The notes: a model not told the origin generated them from the sequence alone. 64,000 nt of DNA from Amycolatopsis azurea DSM 43854 (GCF_001995215.1 NZ_MUXN01000015.1:62001-126000); one strand, 5' to 3'; numbered from the stretch's first letter, positions 8,768 through 17,253 are shown. Numbers and translations are program-made.

Positions 8768-8815
8768 GGTCGTGAGTGGCAAGTGGGGTCAGAACACGAC
8801 TTGCCACTCACGACC
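8768..8815. repeat. Perfect inverted repeat, 17-bp arms (GGTCGTGAGTGGCAAGT)
   Basis: Arms 8768-8784 and 8799-8815 pair exactly with a 14-base loop. It lies between the divergent peptidase (start 8658) and the SCO6745-like gene (start 8942), thus in a promoter region rather than behind genes. The arm sequence differs from families A to C. It may be an operator or another intergenic palindrome type. The rest of 8659-8941 shows nothing else. Confidence 0.85.
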
Positions 8816-8941
8816 CGCTGTACCGAGCACGCGGCCGCCGCCGAAATCTTTCGAAGCCCGGGTGTCGGATCCGGCACGAGCCGTTCGTGGAGAGGGTGAG
8901 CAGCCGCCACGAGAGCGCCGCCACAAGCCACAGGGGATGAG

Positions 8942-9775
8942 ATGTCGCACCCGGAACCCGTTGCCCGCCGCATGTACGACCTGATCGAGCCGCTGGGTCT
9001 GGTGCCCTATCTCGCCGACGAGTCGGACCAGGCCCTGATCGCGCTCGGCCTGCGCAACCAGTGGGACGCCTACTTCGCCGGACGCGCCGCGCCGTTCGGC
9101 CGATCGGTGCCCGCCGAGGTGATCCACGCGGTGTTCTACAACTTCGCCCCGGGCGAGGTGGCGCGCCACCTCCCGAAGGTCTGGGAGCTGACCACGCCCG
9201 AGGCCGCGCTGGCCGCCCGTAAGCGGGGATGCGTCGCGGGGCTACGGCGCATCCTCGGTGACCTCGCCGACGGCCCGGGTGTCGAGCGCGCCGCCGACCT
9301 CCTGCTGAAAGCCGCCACCAGCGCGCCTGTGGAGGGACGTGCCCTCTTCGCCGCCCTCCGCACGGTCCCGGTGCCGCAAGAACCTCTCGCCCGGCTGTGG
9401 CACGCGGCCACGCTGGTGCGCGAGCATCGCGGCGACGGCCACATCGTCGCTCTGGTGGCCGAGGGTATCGGCGGCACCGAGGCCCACGTCCTCCATGCTC
9501 TGTCCATCGACATGCCCGCGTACGAGTTCGGCCGGGTAAGCCATCTCCCGGCCGCGCAGCTGACCGCGGTCATCGACGGTATGCGCGAACGGGGTCTCAT
9601 CGGGACCGACGGCTGGCTCACCACCGCCGGCCGGTCCGCGAAAGAACGCGTCGAGGCGTTGACCGACCGGCTCGCGGAGGCGCCGTACAACGCGCTGGAC
9701 GCGGACGAGTTCGGCCGTCTGGTCAGCGACCTCGAGCCGATCTCGACCGCCGTCCAGGCGGAGTTCCAGTGGTGA
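8942..9775 (+). CDS. SCO6745 family protein (possible MarR-like regulator), function unknown
   Basis: The 277-residue soluble protein is of the actinobacterial SCO6745 family. It is mostly helical: a first half with RRMYDLIEPLGLVPY and GLRNQWDAYFAGRAAPFG, and a second half containing a winged-helix-like stretch (LPAAQLTAVIDGMRERGL and DGWLTTAGR) that in this family suggests DNA or ligand binding. No catalytic motif is visible. The ATG at 8942 follows GGGGATGAG closely. It stands alone between a divergent peptidase and a convergent EspG-like gene whose stop lies five bases away. I can only name the family; role unknown. Confidence 0.75.
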   Translation: MSHPEPVARRMYDLIEPLGLVPYLADESDQALIALGLRNQWDAYFAGRAAPFGRSVPAEVIHAVFYNFAPGEVARHLPKVWELTTPEAALAARKRGCVAGLRRILGDLADGPGVERAADLLLKAATSAPVEGRALFAALRTVPVPQEPLARLWHAATLVREHRGDGHIVALVAEGIGGTEAHVLHALSIDMPAYEFGRVSHLPAAQLTAVIDGMRERGLIGTDGWLTTAGRSAKERVEALTDRLAEAPYNALDADEFGRLVSDLEPISTAVQAEFQW

Positions 9776-9779
9776 CGGT

Positions 9780-10532
9780 CTAGGCCCCTAAAGTCCCGGT
9801 TATGTGGCGGAGCGCGTCCGCGAGCTCCGCCTGACCGGCTGGTCCGATGTGGACCACCGCGTCGTTCCCATGCCCGGTCGTGTAACTGAGGTACCGGCCC
9901 CAGTCGGTGTCGGCGTAGTGAAGCGGATCCTCGACGGCCACGTGCCTGCCGACCTCGTCCCGCTTGCCGACGTAGAGCTCACCGCTCCCCTCGACCGGCC
10001 GTTGCACGAGGCTGACGATGTCGGCGATCACCGGCGGCAGCGAATGCGTGTCCGGGCCGCGCCGGGCCGCCTCTTCGAGCTCGTACGCACGGATCGTGCG
10101 CAGCCTGCCGCCGCCGGCGGGAACGGGCGGCAGCTGCTCGATCAGCGTTTCGGGCAGCCGCCGCCGGTCGATCTCCTGGATGCCGACCCACTCGCCGGAC
10201 GACACCGCCAGCACCGCCTGCAAGCCCAGCGAGGCGGCGAGGAGGCCGTACGTCTCACCGCCGGTGTTCACCCAGCCGTAGTACTCGATGGCCGGTTTCG
10301 TGAGCACCGGGAGCCAGTCCAGGAAGTCGACCGACGCGCGGCCGCTCGAGTCCAGCAGCCCGGCTTGCGCCAACGCGGCTTCCACTCGCTTGTCCGCCTC
10401 CGCGCGGGCCGTCCTGGACAGCCAGCGCGGTTCGGGACGCAGCGTGATGTGCAGGTCGCCGACGCGTTCACGTTCGGCGAGCACGGCCAAGGCTTCGACC
10501 GGGACGTCCACCCGGCCTGTTCTGACGGTCAT
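9780..10532 (-). CDS. EspG-like ESX secretion-associated protein
   Basis: EspG proteins are cytoplasmic chaperones that hold PPE proteins soluble until they reach the type VII (ESX) secretion machine. The 250-residue product fits: an N-terminal VPVEALAVLAERERVG, a central VNTGGETYGLLAA and C-terminal GRYLSYTTGHGNDAVVHIGPA segments are characteristic of the actinobacterial EspG family. It is the last gene of a four-gene minus-strand cluster (132-aa small protein, DUF3558 lipoprotein, PPE-like protein, EspG), starting three bases behind the PPE-like gene. No EccB/C/D/E or mycosin genes are near, so the secretion machine must be encoded elsewhere. Confidence 0.85.
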   Translation of the reverse strand: MTVRTGRVDVPVEALAVLAERERVGDLHITLRPEPRWLSRTARAEADKRVEAALAQAGLLDSSGRASVDFLDWLPVLTKPAIEYYGWVNTGGETYGLLAASLGLQAVLAVSSGEWVGIQEIDRRRLPETLIEQLPPVPAGGGRLRTIRAYELEEAARRGPDTHSLPPVIADIVSLVQRPVEGSGELYVGKRDEVGRHVAVEDPLHYADTDWGRYLSYTTGHGNDAVVHIGPAGQAELADALRHITGTLGA

Positions 10533-10535
10533 CCG

Positions 10536-11879
10536 CTACTCGCCGATGACCGGCGGGCTGGTGCGCTGGTCGGTGCCGAAGATCGCGTCGGGGTCGGCCT
10601 CGATCAGGTAGTCGGGACGCTGGTGCTCGTCGTCCTCTTCACCGTCGGCGCGCCTGCCGCCTGCCCCCATCGGGCCCATCTGACCGCCGCCGCGGCCCGC
10701 CGCGCCACGGCCACCGGCCAGGTGGTCGGCGCCACCCATGCCGCCGCCGAGGCCACCCATACCGGAGCCCCGGCCACCGCCGAGACCGCCGGAACCGGTT
10801 CCGCCGGGACCGCCCGCGCGGCCGCCGGTGCCGCCTTCGCCGCCGAGAAGCCTGCCCGCGGCACTGTTGGGACCGGGGACGTTACGTCCGCCGCCGCCAC
10901 CGGGCTGGTTGGGACCGCCGCCACCGGGGCCGTAGTTCTGGTTGAGCCCGTTGGTGAGGCCGACGACGTCTTCCAGGTCGCCGTTTCCATTGCCGCGTCC
11001 GGTGTTCCGGCCCGGGATCTCCGTGGTCCCGCCACCGGGCCTGCCGCGGCCGCCGCCGGACGGGAGCGTGGTGTCCCCCGGGCCCGGCTTCCTCGTGGGG
11101 TTCGTGATCTCCGGGGGGACCGGCCGATCCTTCGGGTTCACCGGACGATCGTCGGTCGAGCCCGGCTTGGTCTGGTTGTGGTCGCCGCCCGGCTTGTTCC
11201 GGTCGGTCCCGGTGCTGTCCGTGCCGCTGGTGTCGGTGCCGTCGTTGTCGTCCCCGCCACCGTTGCGACCCGGCTTCACCGGCGGGAGGACGGGCGGCGG
11301 CTTGATCGGCGGCGGACCGCCGCCGACCTTGACGCTGACGTTCGCGCCGTCGTTCTTCAGCACGCCGTAGTCGGTCGGCAGGCTGGAGCGCGTGCTGCTG
11401 GTGACCGAGTCGTACTGGTCCATCACGCGGACGTTGTTCTGGTTCGCCGCCTCGTGCTTCGCGACGCCTTCCTGGTAGTTCTTGATGTCGTTGTTGACCA
11501 TGAACGGCCCGGCGATCGGGATCGCGCCCTTGAGGCCGGTGGTCCAGGGGTTGGGCTTGTCCGGCTTCGGGGGCACCGGGACGACGGTCTGCCCGGAATC
11601 GTCGAAGCTGTCGGCCTGTGCCATGACCGAGGCCTTCGTGGTGAACAGCGGATCCGCTGTCTCCTTGAAGGCCTGCTCCAGCGGGCCCGCGCCGGCGTTC
11701 GCCGCGTCCGCGGCGGAACCCGTCCAGGACGACGCCATCCGCGACTGCAGCCCCTTGATGGCCATACCGCGCTCGACATAGGCATCCGAGAGTTCCGCGA
11801 CGCGGTCGGCCGCGCTGCGCAGGTTACGGGTGTCGCCCTGGGTGAAGTTCTCGTAGATCTGCTTGCCGTCCACCCTCAT
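10536..11879 (-). CDS. PPE/WXG-like secreted protein with proline/glycine-rich tail
   Basis: The 447-residue protein has an N-terminal helical PPE/WXG-like domain (about 1-150) with YENFTQGDTRNL, a helical turn ASSWTGSAADAA holding the W-x-G motif (near 48-54) and a second helix, then a long Pro-rich region (about 185-290) and a Gly-rich region (about 290-400). It ends in a short acidic conserved-looking tail, RPDYLIEADPDAIFGTD. There is no signal peptide, consistent with type VII export. The start at 11879 overlaps the DUF3558 gene stop in ATGA; the upstream open frame is discarded. EspG downstream is its likely chaperone. The exact family (PPE or a large WXG100 protein) is not settled. Confidence 0.75.
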   Translation of the reverse strand: MRVDGKQIYENFTQGDTRNLRSAADRVAELSDAYVERGMAIKGLQSRMASSWTGSAADAANAGAGPLEQAFKETADPLFTTKASVMAQADSFDDSGQTVVPVPPKPDKPNPWTTGLKGAIPIAGPFMVNNDIKNYQEGVAKHEAANQNNVRVMDQYDSVTSSTRSSLPTDYGVLKNDGANVSVKVGGGPPPIKPPPVLPPVKPGRNGGGDDNDGTDTSGTDSTGTDRNKPGGDHNQTKPGSTDDRPVNPKDRPVPPEITNPTRKPGPGDTTLPSGGGRGRPGGGTTEIPGRNTGRGNGNGDLEDVVGLTNGLNQNYGPGGGGPNQPGGGGGRNVPGPNSAAGRLLGGEGGTGGRAGGPGGTGSGGLGGGRGSGMGGLGGGMGGADHLAGGRGAAGRGGGQMGPMGAGGRRADGEEDDEHQRPDYLIEADPDAIFGTDQRTSPPVIGE

Positions 11880-12502
11880 GCCCCCTTGAGTGTCTTGATC
11901 ACGGCCGACGCGAGTTGCTGCGCCTTCCCGCACGAATCCTGTTCGTTGTCGTAGCCCTTGGCGAGGGTGCTGATCGTCAGATCGTCGGCGACGCCCACCG
12001 CGAGGTCGCAGTTACCGCTCGCTCGCCTGTCCTGGATTCCGTAGTAGACGGTCGGATAGCCGTCGACTTCAGGGCCGGGCTCAAGGAACCTCAGTTGCCC
12101 GGCTTTCTTGGCCTTGTGCAGGCCGGCGATACCGCCCATGCCCTTTTCGCGGTTCCCGCTGCCGAGGATGATCAGCAGGCTGTCGGCCTTGCCGCGGATC
12201 TGCCAGCTGCAACCGGGATTGCTGCCTTCGCTCTTCGCTTCGCCGGGCGCGGTGAACCCCAGTTCCGCCGCTGCGGCGGCGGGAAGCAGCTTGCACACGT
12301 CACCGGTGTACGCCGAGGCGTCCAGCGGAGTCGTCACCTTCGGAACACTGGGGTCATCAGGCGCGGCGGACGAACCCGACGACGCCGACGTTCCCGGAGT
12401 CGGCGTAGCCGTACCGGGAGTCTCCCCTGTGCAACCCGCGACAGCGACGGAAACGAGCACGAGCGCCGCGACCGCGGCGCGATTCCTCAACACGTTCGGC
12501 AT
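11876..12502 (-). CDS. DUF3558 lipoprotein
   Basis: The 208-residue product has a lipoprotein signal with lipobox VAGC (Cys24), a Ser/Thr/Pro-rich linker (about 25-60) and a DUF3558 domain with paired cysteines (DVCKLLP, PGCSW, GNCDLAV, QDSCGKA). DUF3558 proteins are envelope lipoproteins of actinobacteria without a settled role and often lie next to ESX-related genes. The start lies two bases behind the 132-aa gene and the stop overlaps the PPE-like gene, so all four genes form one transcript. It probably works outside the membrane together with the secreted partners; that is inference from context. Confidence 0.85.
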   Translation of the reverse strand: MPNVLRNRAAVAALVLVSVAVAGCTGETPGTATPTPGTSASSGSSAAPDDPSVPKVTTPLDASAYTGDVCKLLPAAAAAELGFTAPGEAKSEGSNPGCSWQIRGKADSLLIILGSGNREKGMGGIAGLHKAKKAGQLRFLEPGPEVDGYPTVYYGIQDRRASGNCDLAVGVADDLTISTLAKGYDNEQDSCGKAQQLASAVIKTLKGA

Positions 12503-12504
12503 CC

Positions 12505-12903
12505 TCAGGTCGTGCGCATGGTGTTGGCCTGATCGGTGGCCATGGTCTTCGAACGGGCCACTTCGAGCTTCGCGATGTAGCCCTCGATGTAGACCCTCAT
12601 CGACTCGTTCTGCTTTTGCAGGCCAAGCAGGGATTCGATACCCGAGTCGACGTAGCTGGAGCTGGCCTCGTCCTGACCCGGCGGCATCAGGTCAGCGACG
12701 ATCATGTCGATCTTGTCACCGTCGTCGTTGACCTTCTTCAGCTCGTCTTCCCAGAGCCCGATGACGGTCTTCAGCTCCTCCGGGCTCATCTCGAACCCGC
12801 CGCCACCGCCGCCCCCACCGCCGTAAACGGTCGGTTCCTTCGGCGTGGTGAGGTCACCCCAGACGGCCTTGATCGCGCTCGCGGCGTTGTCGATGATGTT
12901 CAC
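12505..12903 (-). CDS. Small helical protein of the ESX module (PE/WXG100-like partner), hypothetical
   Basis: The 132-residue protein begins MNIIDNAASAIKAVWGDL, has a run of nine glycines (about 30-38), then a helical part with MSPEELKTVIGLWEDELKKV and a second helix ending in MATDQANTMRTT. Size, helical character, absence of signal peptide and place ahead of a PPE-like gene suggest that it is the small partner of a secreted heterodimer, as PE is for PPE, but no clear WxG turn is present. It is the first gene of the four-gene module; the 202 bases to the divergent acnR-like gene hold the promoter. Confidence 0.6.
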   Translation of the reverse strand: MNIIDNAASAIKAVWGDLTTPKEPTVYGGGGGGGGGFEMSPEELKTVIGLWEDELKKVNDDGDKIDMIVADLMPPGQDEASSSYVDSGIESLLGLQKQNESMRVYIEGYIAKLEVARSKTMATDQANTMRTT

Positions 12904-13105
12904 GCCCGTACCTTCCCCTCAGCACTCACTCACCGTGATGGACAAAGAGTAGCCAAGCTGCCGACGGCGTGTCAGCCGATCCGGCCGAGTGATCGGACGT
13001 GTTTCGCGGCCGCCCGGTTCCCGGACGGACCAATCACCGCGCGAACTGGTCACAGTACGTACGTACGGATTGCAATAACCGGGTTCCCGGTGACAGGATT
13101 CCAGG

Positions 13106-13702
13106 ATGCCACGGGTCAGCCAGGATCACCTCGACGCACGCCGGCGCCAGATCCTCGACGGCTCCCGCGTGTGCTTCGCACGCTACGGCTACGAGGGTGC
13201 CACCGTCAGGCGTCTGGAGGAAGCGACCGGCCTTTCCCGCGGCGCGATCTTCCACCATTTCCGGGACAAGGAGTCCCTCTTCCTGGCCCTGGCCGAGGAC
13301 GACGCGGTCCGCATGGCGGACATCGTCGCCGAACAGGGCCTCGTCCAGGTGATGCGCGAACTGCTGTCGAACCGCAGCGAGCATCCCGCCGACTGGCTCG
13401 GCACGCGGCTGGAGGTCTCCCGGCGGCTGCGCACCGACCCCGAGTTCCGCGCCCGCTGGGCCGAGCGGTCCCACCAGCTGACCGCCGCGACCCGCCGCCG
13501 TCTGCTGCGCCAGCGCGACGCCGGGATCCTGCGCGACGACGTCGATGTCGACGTCCTGACCGCGTACCTCGAACTGGTCCTCGAAGGACTCGTCTCCCAC
13601 CTCGCGATGGGCCAGCCCGGCGACGATCTCGGTCCCGTCCTCGACCTGGTCGAGGAGAGCGTGCGGCGGCACCGCGCCCACGCGGCCGGGGGAACACGTT
13701 AA
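13106..13702 (+). CDS. acnR: TetR family repressor, AcnR-like
   Basis: The 198-residue TetR regulator matches the aconitase repressor AcnR of corynebacteria and mycobacteria along the DNA-binding half: YGYEGATVRRLEEATG and SRGAIFHHFRDKESLFLALA (each about residues 30-60), and the effector half has LEVSRRLRTDP and a DLVEESVRRHR end resembling the AcnR C-terminus. AcnR represses aconitase and thereby the TCA cycle, with citrate-Mg as effector in corynebacteria. Usually it lies behind acn; here no acn gene is within the window, so the assignment rests on sequence likeness only. Divergent from the ESX module. A short hairpin follows its stop. Confidence 0.7.
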   Translation: MPRVSQDHLDARRRQILDGSRVCFARYGYEGATVRRLEEATGLSRGAIFHHFRDKESLFLALAEDDAVRMADIVAEQGLVQVMRELLSNRSEHPADWLGTRLEVSRRLRTDPEFRARWAERSHQLTAATRRRLLRQRDAGILRDDVDVDVLTAYLELVLEGLVSHLAMGQPGDDLGPVLDLVEESVRRHRAHAAGGTR

Positions 13703-13713
13703 GATTGTCCTAT

Positions 13714-13731
13714 CGCCGCAGTACAGCGGCG
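13714..13731 (+). terminator. Short GC hairpin behind acnR-like gene
   Basis: CGCCGC and GCGGCG pair around a six-base loop, eleven bases behind the stop at 13702. It is small and has no U-tract; a weak terminator at best. Confidence 0.4.
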
Positions 13732-13801
13732 GTGTCTGTTGATTCCGATCGAGGAGTGACTCTTTTCGTGCGCGACGCGCAGTCACCTGGTGACAGTATC
13801 G

Positions 13802-13822
13802 AGCCGGGTGGCACACCCGGCT
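13802..13822 (+). promoter_or_regulatory. 9-bp hairpin in the leader of the CNNM operon
   Basis: AGCCGGGTG and CACCCGGCT pair perfectly around GCA, 44 bases before the ATG at 13866. A stable leader hairpin ahead of metal-transporter-like genes could be regulatory, but I do not see the conserved core of an M-box riboswitch. Confidence 0.4.
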
Positions 13823-13865
13823 GTTCCGCGGACCTTCTTGCCGACCCCGTCCCCGCCGGCAGGAA

Positions 13866-15212
13866 ATGATGGAAATCCTGCTCGCCGTTCTCGGCATCCT
13901 TCTGTTCCTTCTGCTGACCGTCGGCACCGGCCTCGCCGTCGCCGCCGAGTTCTCCCTCACCGCGCTCGAGCGCAGCACGGTCGACGCGAACGTCCGCCAG
14001 GTCGGCGACCGCCGCGCGCACACCGTGCAGAAGGCGCACCGCACCCTCTCGTTCCAGCTCTCCGGCGCGCAGGTGGCGATCACCATCACCACCCTGATCA
14101 CCGGTTATCTCGCGGAACCGGTGATCGGTGACCTGCTGCACCCGCTGTTCACCGCCGTCGGGTTCTCCGAAGGCGTTGCGAACGGCGTGTCGCTGGCGGT
14201 CGCGCTGATCCTGGCGACGTCGCTGTCGATGATCCTCGGCGAGATGATGCCGAAGAACCTCGCGATCGCCCGGCCGTTGCAGACAGCGCGCGCCGTCGCG
14301 GGGTACCACTCGCGGTTCTCTTCGCTGTTCCGCTGGCTCATCACCCTGATGAACAACAGCGCCAACTTCCTCGTCCGCAAGTTCGGCGTCGAACCGCAGG
14401 AGGAACTGCGGTCGGCCCGTTCGCCGCAGGAGCTCGGCTCGATCGTGCGCTCCAGCGCCGAAAGCGGAAAGCTCGACACCTCGACGGCCGAGCTGCTGGA
14501 CAAGTCACTGCGCTTCGGCGAGCGGACGGCCGAGGAGCTGATGACGCCGCGCGTCCAGCTCGAATCCCTCACCGTGGACGAGACGATCTACGACCTCATC
14601 GAGATCTCGCGCCGCACCGGCTTCTCGCGTTTCCCGGTCTACACCGAGGATCTCGACGACGTGCAGGGCGCGGTGCACATCAAGCAGGCGTTCACCGTCC
14701 CGGCCGCGCAGCGCGCCACGGTGCGGATCGGCTCGGTCATGCGGCCGATCCCGACGGTGCCCGAATCGCTGCCGGGCGACTCGCTGCTCAACCGGCTGCG
14801 TGATTCCCGCTTCCAGCTCGCGATCGTCGTCGACGAGTACGGCGGCACCGCGGGGCTGGTGACGCTGGAGGACGTCGTCGAGGAGATCATCGGCGACGTC
14901 CGCGACGAGCACGACGAGCGGGAAGAGCCCTCTTCCCAGCAGGTCGGCGCCGACAACTGGCTCGTGTCCGGGCAGTTGCGCGCCGACGAGGTCACGGACG
15001 AGACCGGGTTCCGGATGCCCGACGGCGACTACGAGACCATCGCCGGGCTGATCCTCGAGCGGCTCGGCCGGATCCCCTCCCCCGGCGACGCCACCGATCT
15101 CGACGGCTGGCGGCTCACGGTGAGCAAAATGGACCGGCTGCGGATCGCCGAGGTCGAAGTACGCCGGGTCAGTGAAAGCCCCGCGCCCGCCGAGCAGGAG
15201 CTTGCCCGATGA
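13866..15212 (+). CDS. CNNM/CorC family membrane protein (hemolysin C-like) with CBS pair
   Basis: The 448-residue protein has an N-terminal DUF21/CNNM membrane domain of three to four helices (about 1-185, with VAAEFSLTALERS and LGEMMPKNLAI), a pair of CBS domains (about 215-335, with ELMTPRVQLESL, FSRFPVY and IVVDEYGGTAGLVTLEDVVEEI) and a C-terminal CorC/HlyC domain (about 350-435, GDYETIAGLILERLG). Proteins of this build act in Mg2+/Co2+ transport in the membrane, although older annotation calls them hemolysins. It overlaps a second CNNM gene by ATGA at 15209. M. tuberculosis has a similar pair (Rv1842c-Rv1841c) near its gcv/garA region. Confidence 0.9.
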   Translation: MMEILLAVLGILLFLLLTVGTGLAVAAEFSLTALERSTVDANVRQVGDRRAHTVQKAHRTLSFQLSGAQVAITITTLITGYLAEPVIGDLLHPLFTAVGFSEGVANGVSLAVALILATSLSMILGEMMPKNLAIARPLQTARAVAGYHSRFSSLFRWLITLMNNSANFLVRKFGVEPQEELRSARSPQELGSIVRSSAESGKLDTSTAELLDKSLRFGERTAEELMTPRVQLESLTVDETIYDLIEISRRTGFSRFPVYTEDLDDVQGAVHIKQAFTVPAAQRATVRIGSVMRPIPTVPESLPGDSLLNRLRDSRFQLAIVVDEYGGTAGLVTLEDVVEEIIGDVRDEHDEREEPSSQQVGADNWLVSGQLRADEVTDETGFRMPDGDYETIAGLILERLGRIPSPGDATDLDGWRLTVSKMDRLRIAEVEVRRVSESPAPAEQELAR

Positions 15213-16252
15213 GCGACTGGTTCAACATCTTCCTCGTCGTGGTCCTGCTGCTGGCCAACGCGTTCTTCGTCGGCGCCGAGTTCGCGCTGATCTCGTCGCG
15301 GCGCGACCGGCTGGAAGCCTTGCTGGAGCAGGGAAAGTCCCGCGCCAAGATCGTGATCAACGCGAGCAGGAACGTCTCGCTGATGCTCGCGGGCGCGCAG
15401 CTCGGCATCACCATCTGCTCGTTGCTGCTGGGCCGGCTGGGTGAGCCCGCCATCGCGCACCGGCTGGCCGGGTTCTTCGAGCTGTTCGGGATTCCCGAGG
15501 TCCTGCTGCACCCGATCTCGTTCGCGATCGCGCTGGCGTTCATCACCATCCTGCACGTCCTCATCGGCGAGATGGTGCCGAAGAACCTCGCGATCGCGGA
15601 GCCGGAGCGGCTGGCCCTGTGGCTGGTCCCGGTGCACGTGGCCTGGGTGAAGATCGCCAACCCGTTCATCTGGCTGCTGAACTTCGTGGCCAACTCGCTG
15701 CTGCGGCTGTTCAAGGTCGAACCGAAGGACGAGCTCGAAACCGCCTACACCTCCGACGAACTAGCCGAACTGCTCAGCGAGTCGCGCCGCGAAGGACTGT
15801 TGGAGCACTCCGAGCACCAGCGGCTGAGCAAGACGCTGTCGTCGGTGGAGAAGACGGTGGCCGACGTGCTGGTCCCGACGGCGCAGCTGACCACGCTGCC
15901 CTGCTCGCCCACGCTGGGCGACGTCGAGCGCGCGGTGTCCTCGACCGGGTTCTCCCGTTTCCCGGTGTGCACCGACGACGGGACGCTGACCGGCTACATC
16001 CACGTCAAGGACATCCTCGACCTCATGGGCGGGGAGCCGACGACCGTGGTGCCCTCGGACAAGACCCGGGCGCTGACCGAGCTGCACGCCGACGCCCGTC
16101 TGGACGAGGCGCTGTCGGCGATGCGCAAGGAAGGCAGTCACCTGGCGCGGGCGTTGAGCCCGGCGGGGGCCGCCGTGGGCGTCGTCGCGCTGGAGGACCT
16201 CGTCGAGGAATACGTGGGAACTGTCCGCGACGGCACCCACGTCATGTCATGA
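15209..16252 (+). CDS. Second CNNM/CorC family membrane protein, lacking the C-terminal CorC domain
   Basis: The 347-residue product repeats the design of the gene before it: DUF21 membrane domain (about 1-180, GAEFALISSRRDRL, AGAQLGITICSLLLG, GEMVPKNLAIAEPERL) and two CBS motifs (about 200-340, FSRFPVCTDDG and GVVALEDLVEEYVGTV). It ends right behind the CBS pair, so it lacks the CorC domain present in its neighbour. Translation is coupled on both sides: ATGA overlap with the gene before, and the following start (16249) lies inside its last codons. The two proteins probably form a heteromeric metal exporter, which is inference from pairing. Confidence 0.9.
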   Translation: MSDWFNIFLVVVLLLANAFFVGAEFALISSRRDRLEALLEQGKSRAKIVINASRNVSLMLAGAQLGITICSLLLGRLGEPAIAHRLAGFFELFGIPEVLLHPISFAIALAFITILHVLIGEMVPKNLAIAEPERLALWLVPVHVAWVKIANPFIWLLNFVANSLLRLFKVEPKDELETAYTSDELAELLSESRREGLLEHSEHQRLSKTLSSVEKTVADVLVPTAQLTTLPCSPTLGDVERAVSSTGFSRFPVCTDDGTLTGYIHVKDILDLMGGEPTTVVPSDKTRALTELHADARLDEALSAMRKEGSHLARALSPAGAAVGVVALEDLVEEYVGTVRDGTHVMS

Positions 16253-17160
16253 CCGGCCCGATCGTCCTTCCCGAGCCGGTCTGGCTGGCTCGGGAGGACG
16301 ACCACGTGACGCGGATGCGGCGCTGGACGACACCGCACCAGCGCCGCCGCTCGCGGGGCGAGAAGCATCCGGTGCTCGACTTCCTCTTCACCTACTACTC
16401 GCACCGCCCCGGGCATCTCGAACGCTGGCAGCCGGGGCCGGGCGTGGTGCTCGAAGGCGCGTCCGCGCGCCGGTTCCTGGACCGGAAGGGCTACGTCGAG
16501 ACGCCGGACGGCGTCATGCTGGATCCGGCGGGCTTCACCGAGGGCCGGGCCAGGACCGCCGAATTCGTCCTCGGGCTGCTTTCCGCGACCGCGTCCCGGG
16601 CACCGAGGCTCAGTTGTTTCGGGCTTCATGAATGGGCAATGGTTTACCGGGAATCGGCGAATGAGGTGCGTCACTCACAACTTCCGCTCCGGCTGGGTTC
16701 GGCCGGAACGGACGGCGTCGTCGAGTCGCTGGAGATCCGCTGCGGACATTTCGACGCTTTTCGGTTCTTCACCGAGCCCGCCCGGCCGCGCAACACGCTG
16801 CGGCCGGAGCGGGAGAACCAGGCCGAGTTCGAGCAACCCGGCTGTCTCCACGCCAACATGGACCTCTTCAAGTGGGCGTACAAACTCGACCCGTTCGTGC
16901 CCGCCGAGCTGGTCGGGGACTGCTTCGAGCTGGCGGCGGACATTCGCGCGCTGGACATGCGGGCCAGTCCCTACGACCTCGCGGCCTTCGGCTACTCTCC
17001 CGTCCGGATCGAGACCCCGGAGGGCCGGGCGGAGTACGCCCGCGCGCAGGCCGGGTTCGCCCAGCGGGCCGCGCCGCTGCGTGAGCACCTGATAGCGCAT
17101 TGCCAACGACTTCTGCGCGAGTTAATGAAGGTGCCCGCGACACGCGGAAAACAACTGTGA
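16249..17160 (+). CDS. Putative 3-methyladenine DNA glycosylase family protein
   Basis: The 303-residue protein belongs to an actinobacterial family annotated as 3-methyladenine DNA glycosylase; conserved blocks seen are RRRSRGEKHPVLDFLFTYYS (about 30-50), HEWAMVYR (about 127), QLPLRLG, IRCGHFDAFRFFT and HANMDLFKWAYKLDP. It does not carry the helix-hairpin-helix and GlyPro-Asp layout of classical AlkA/Tag, so the activity is only a name given by similarity, not shown. The start lies within the stop of the CNNM gene (ATGTCATGA), so its expression is tied to that pair; a link between DNA repair and metal transport is not obvious. Confidence 0.6.
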   Translation: MTGPIVLPEPVWLAREDDHVTRMRRWTTPHQRRRSRGEKHPVLDFLFTYYSHRPGHLERWQPGPGVVLEGASARRFLDRKGYVETPDGVMLDPAGFTEGRARTAEFVLGLLSATASRAPRLSCFGLHEWAMVYRESANEVRHSQLPLRLGSAGTDGVVESLEIRCGHFDAFRFFTEPARPRNTLRPERENQAEFEQPGCLHANMDLFKWAYKLDPFVPAELVGDCFELAADIRALDMRASPYDLAAFGYSPVRIETPEGRAEYARAQAGFAQRAAPLREHLIAHCQRLLRELMKVPATRGKQL

Positions 17161-17253
17161 GTCGTCGCATTCCCCGTAACACCCTCCCCTGTTAGAGTGA
17201 TAACGGTTTGATTGCATACGCAGCGCGAGCGCGCACGTTTCGAAAGGACAACG

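Noticed and set aside
13703..13865. M-box or other known riboswitch before the CNNM genes
   Set aside because: Hairpins are present but the conserved core sequences of known metal riboswitches are not.
12616..13869. Plus-strand open frame from the ESX module to the CNNM gene
   Set aside because: Overlaps the AcnR-like gene in a different frame; composition and lack of motifs mark it as a shadow.
16249..17160. Confident naming as a 3-methyladenine DNA glycosylase
   Set aside because: The catalytic layout of known glycosylases is not visible; the name is retained only as family annotation.
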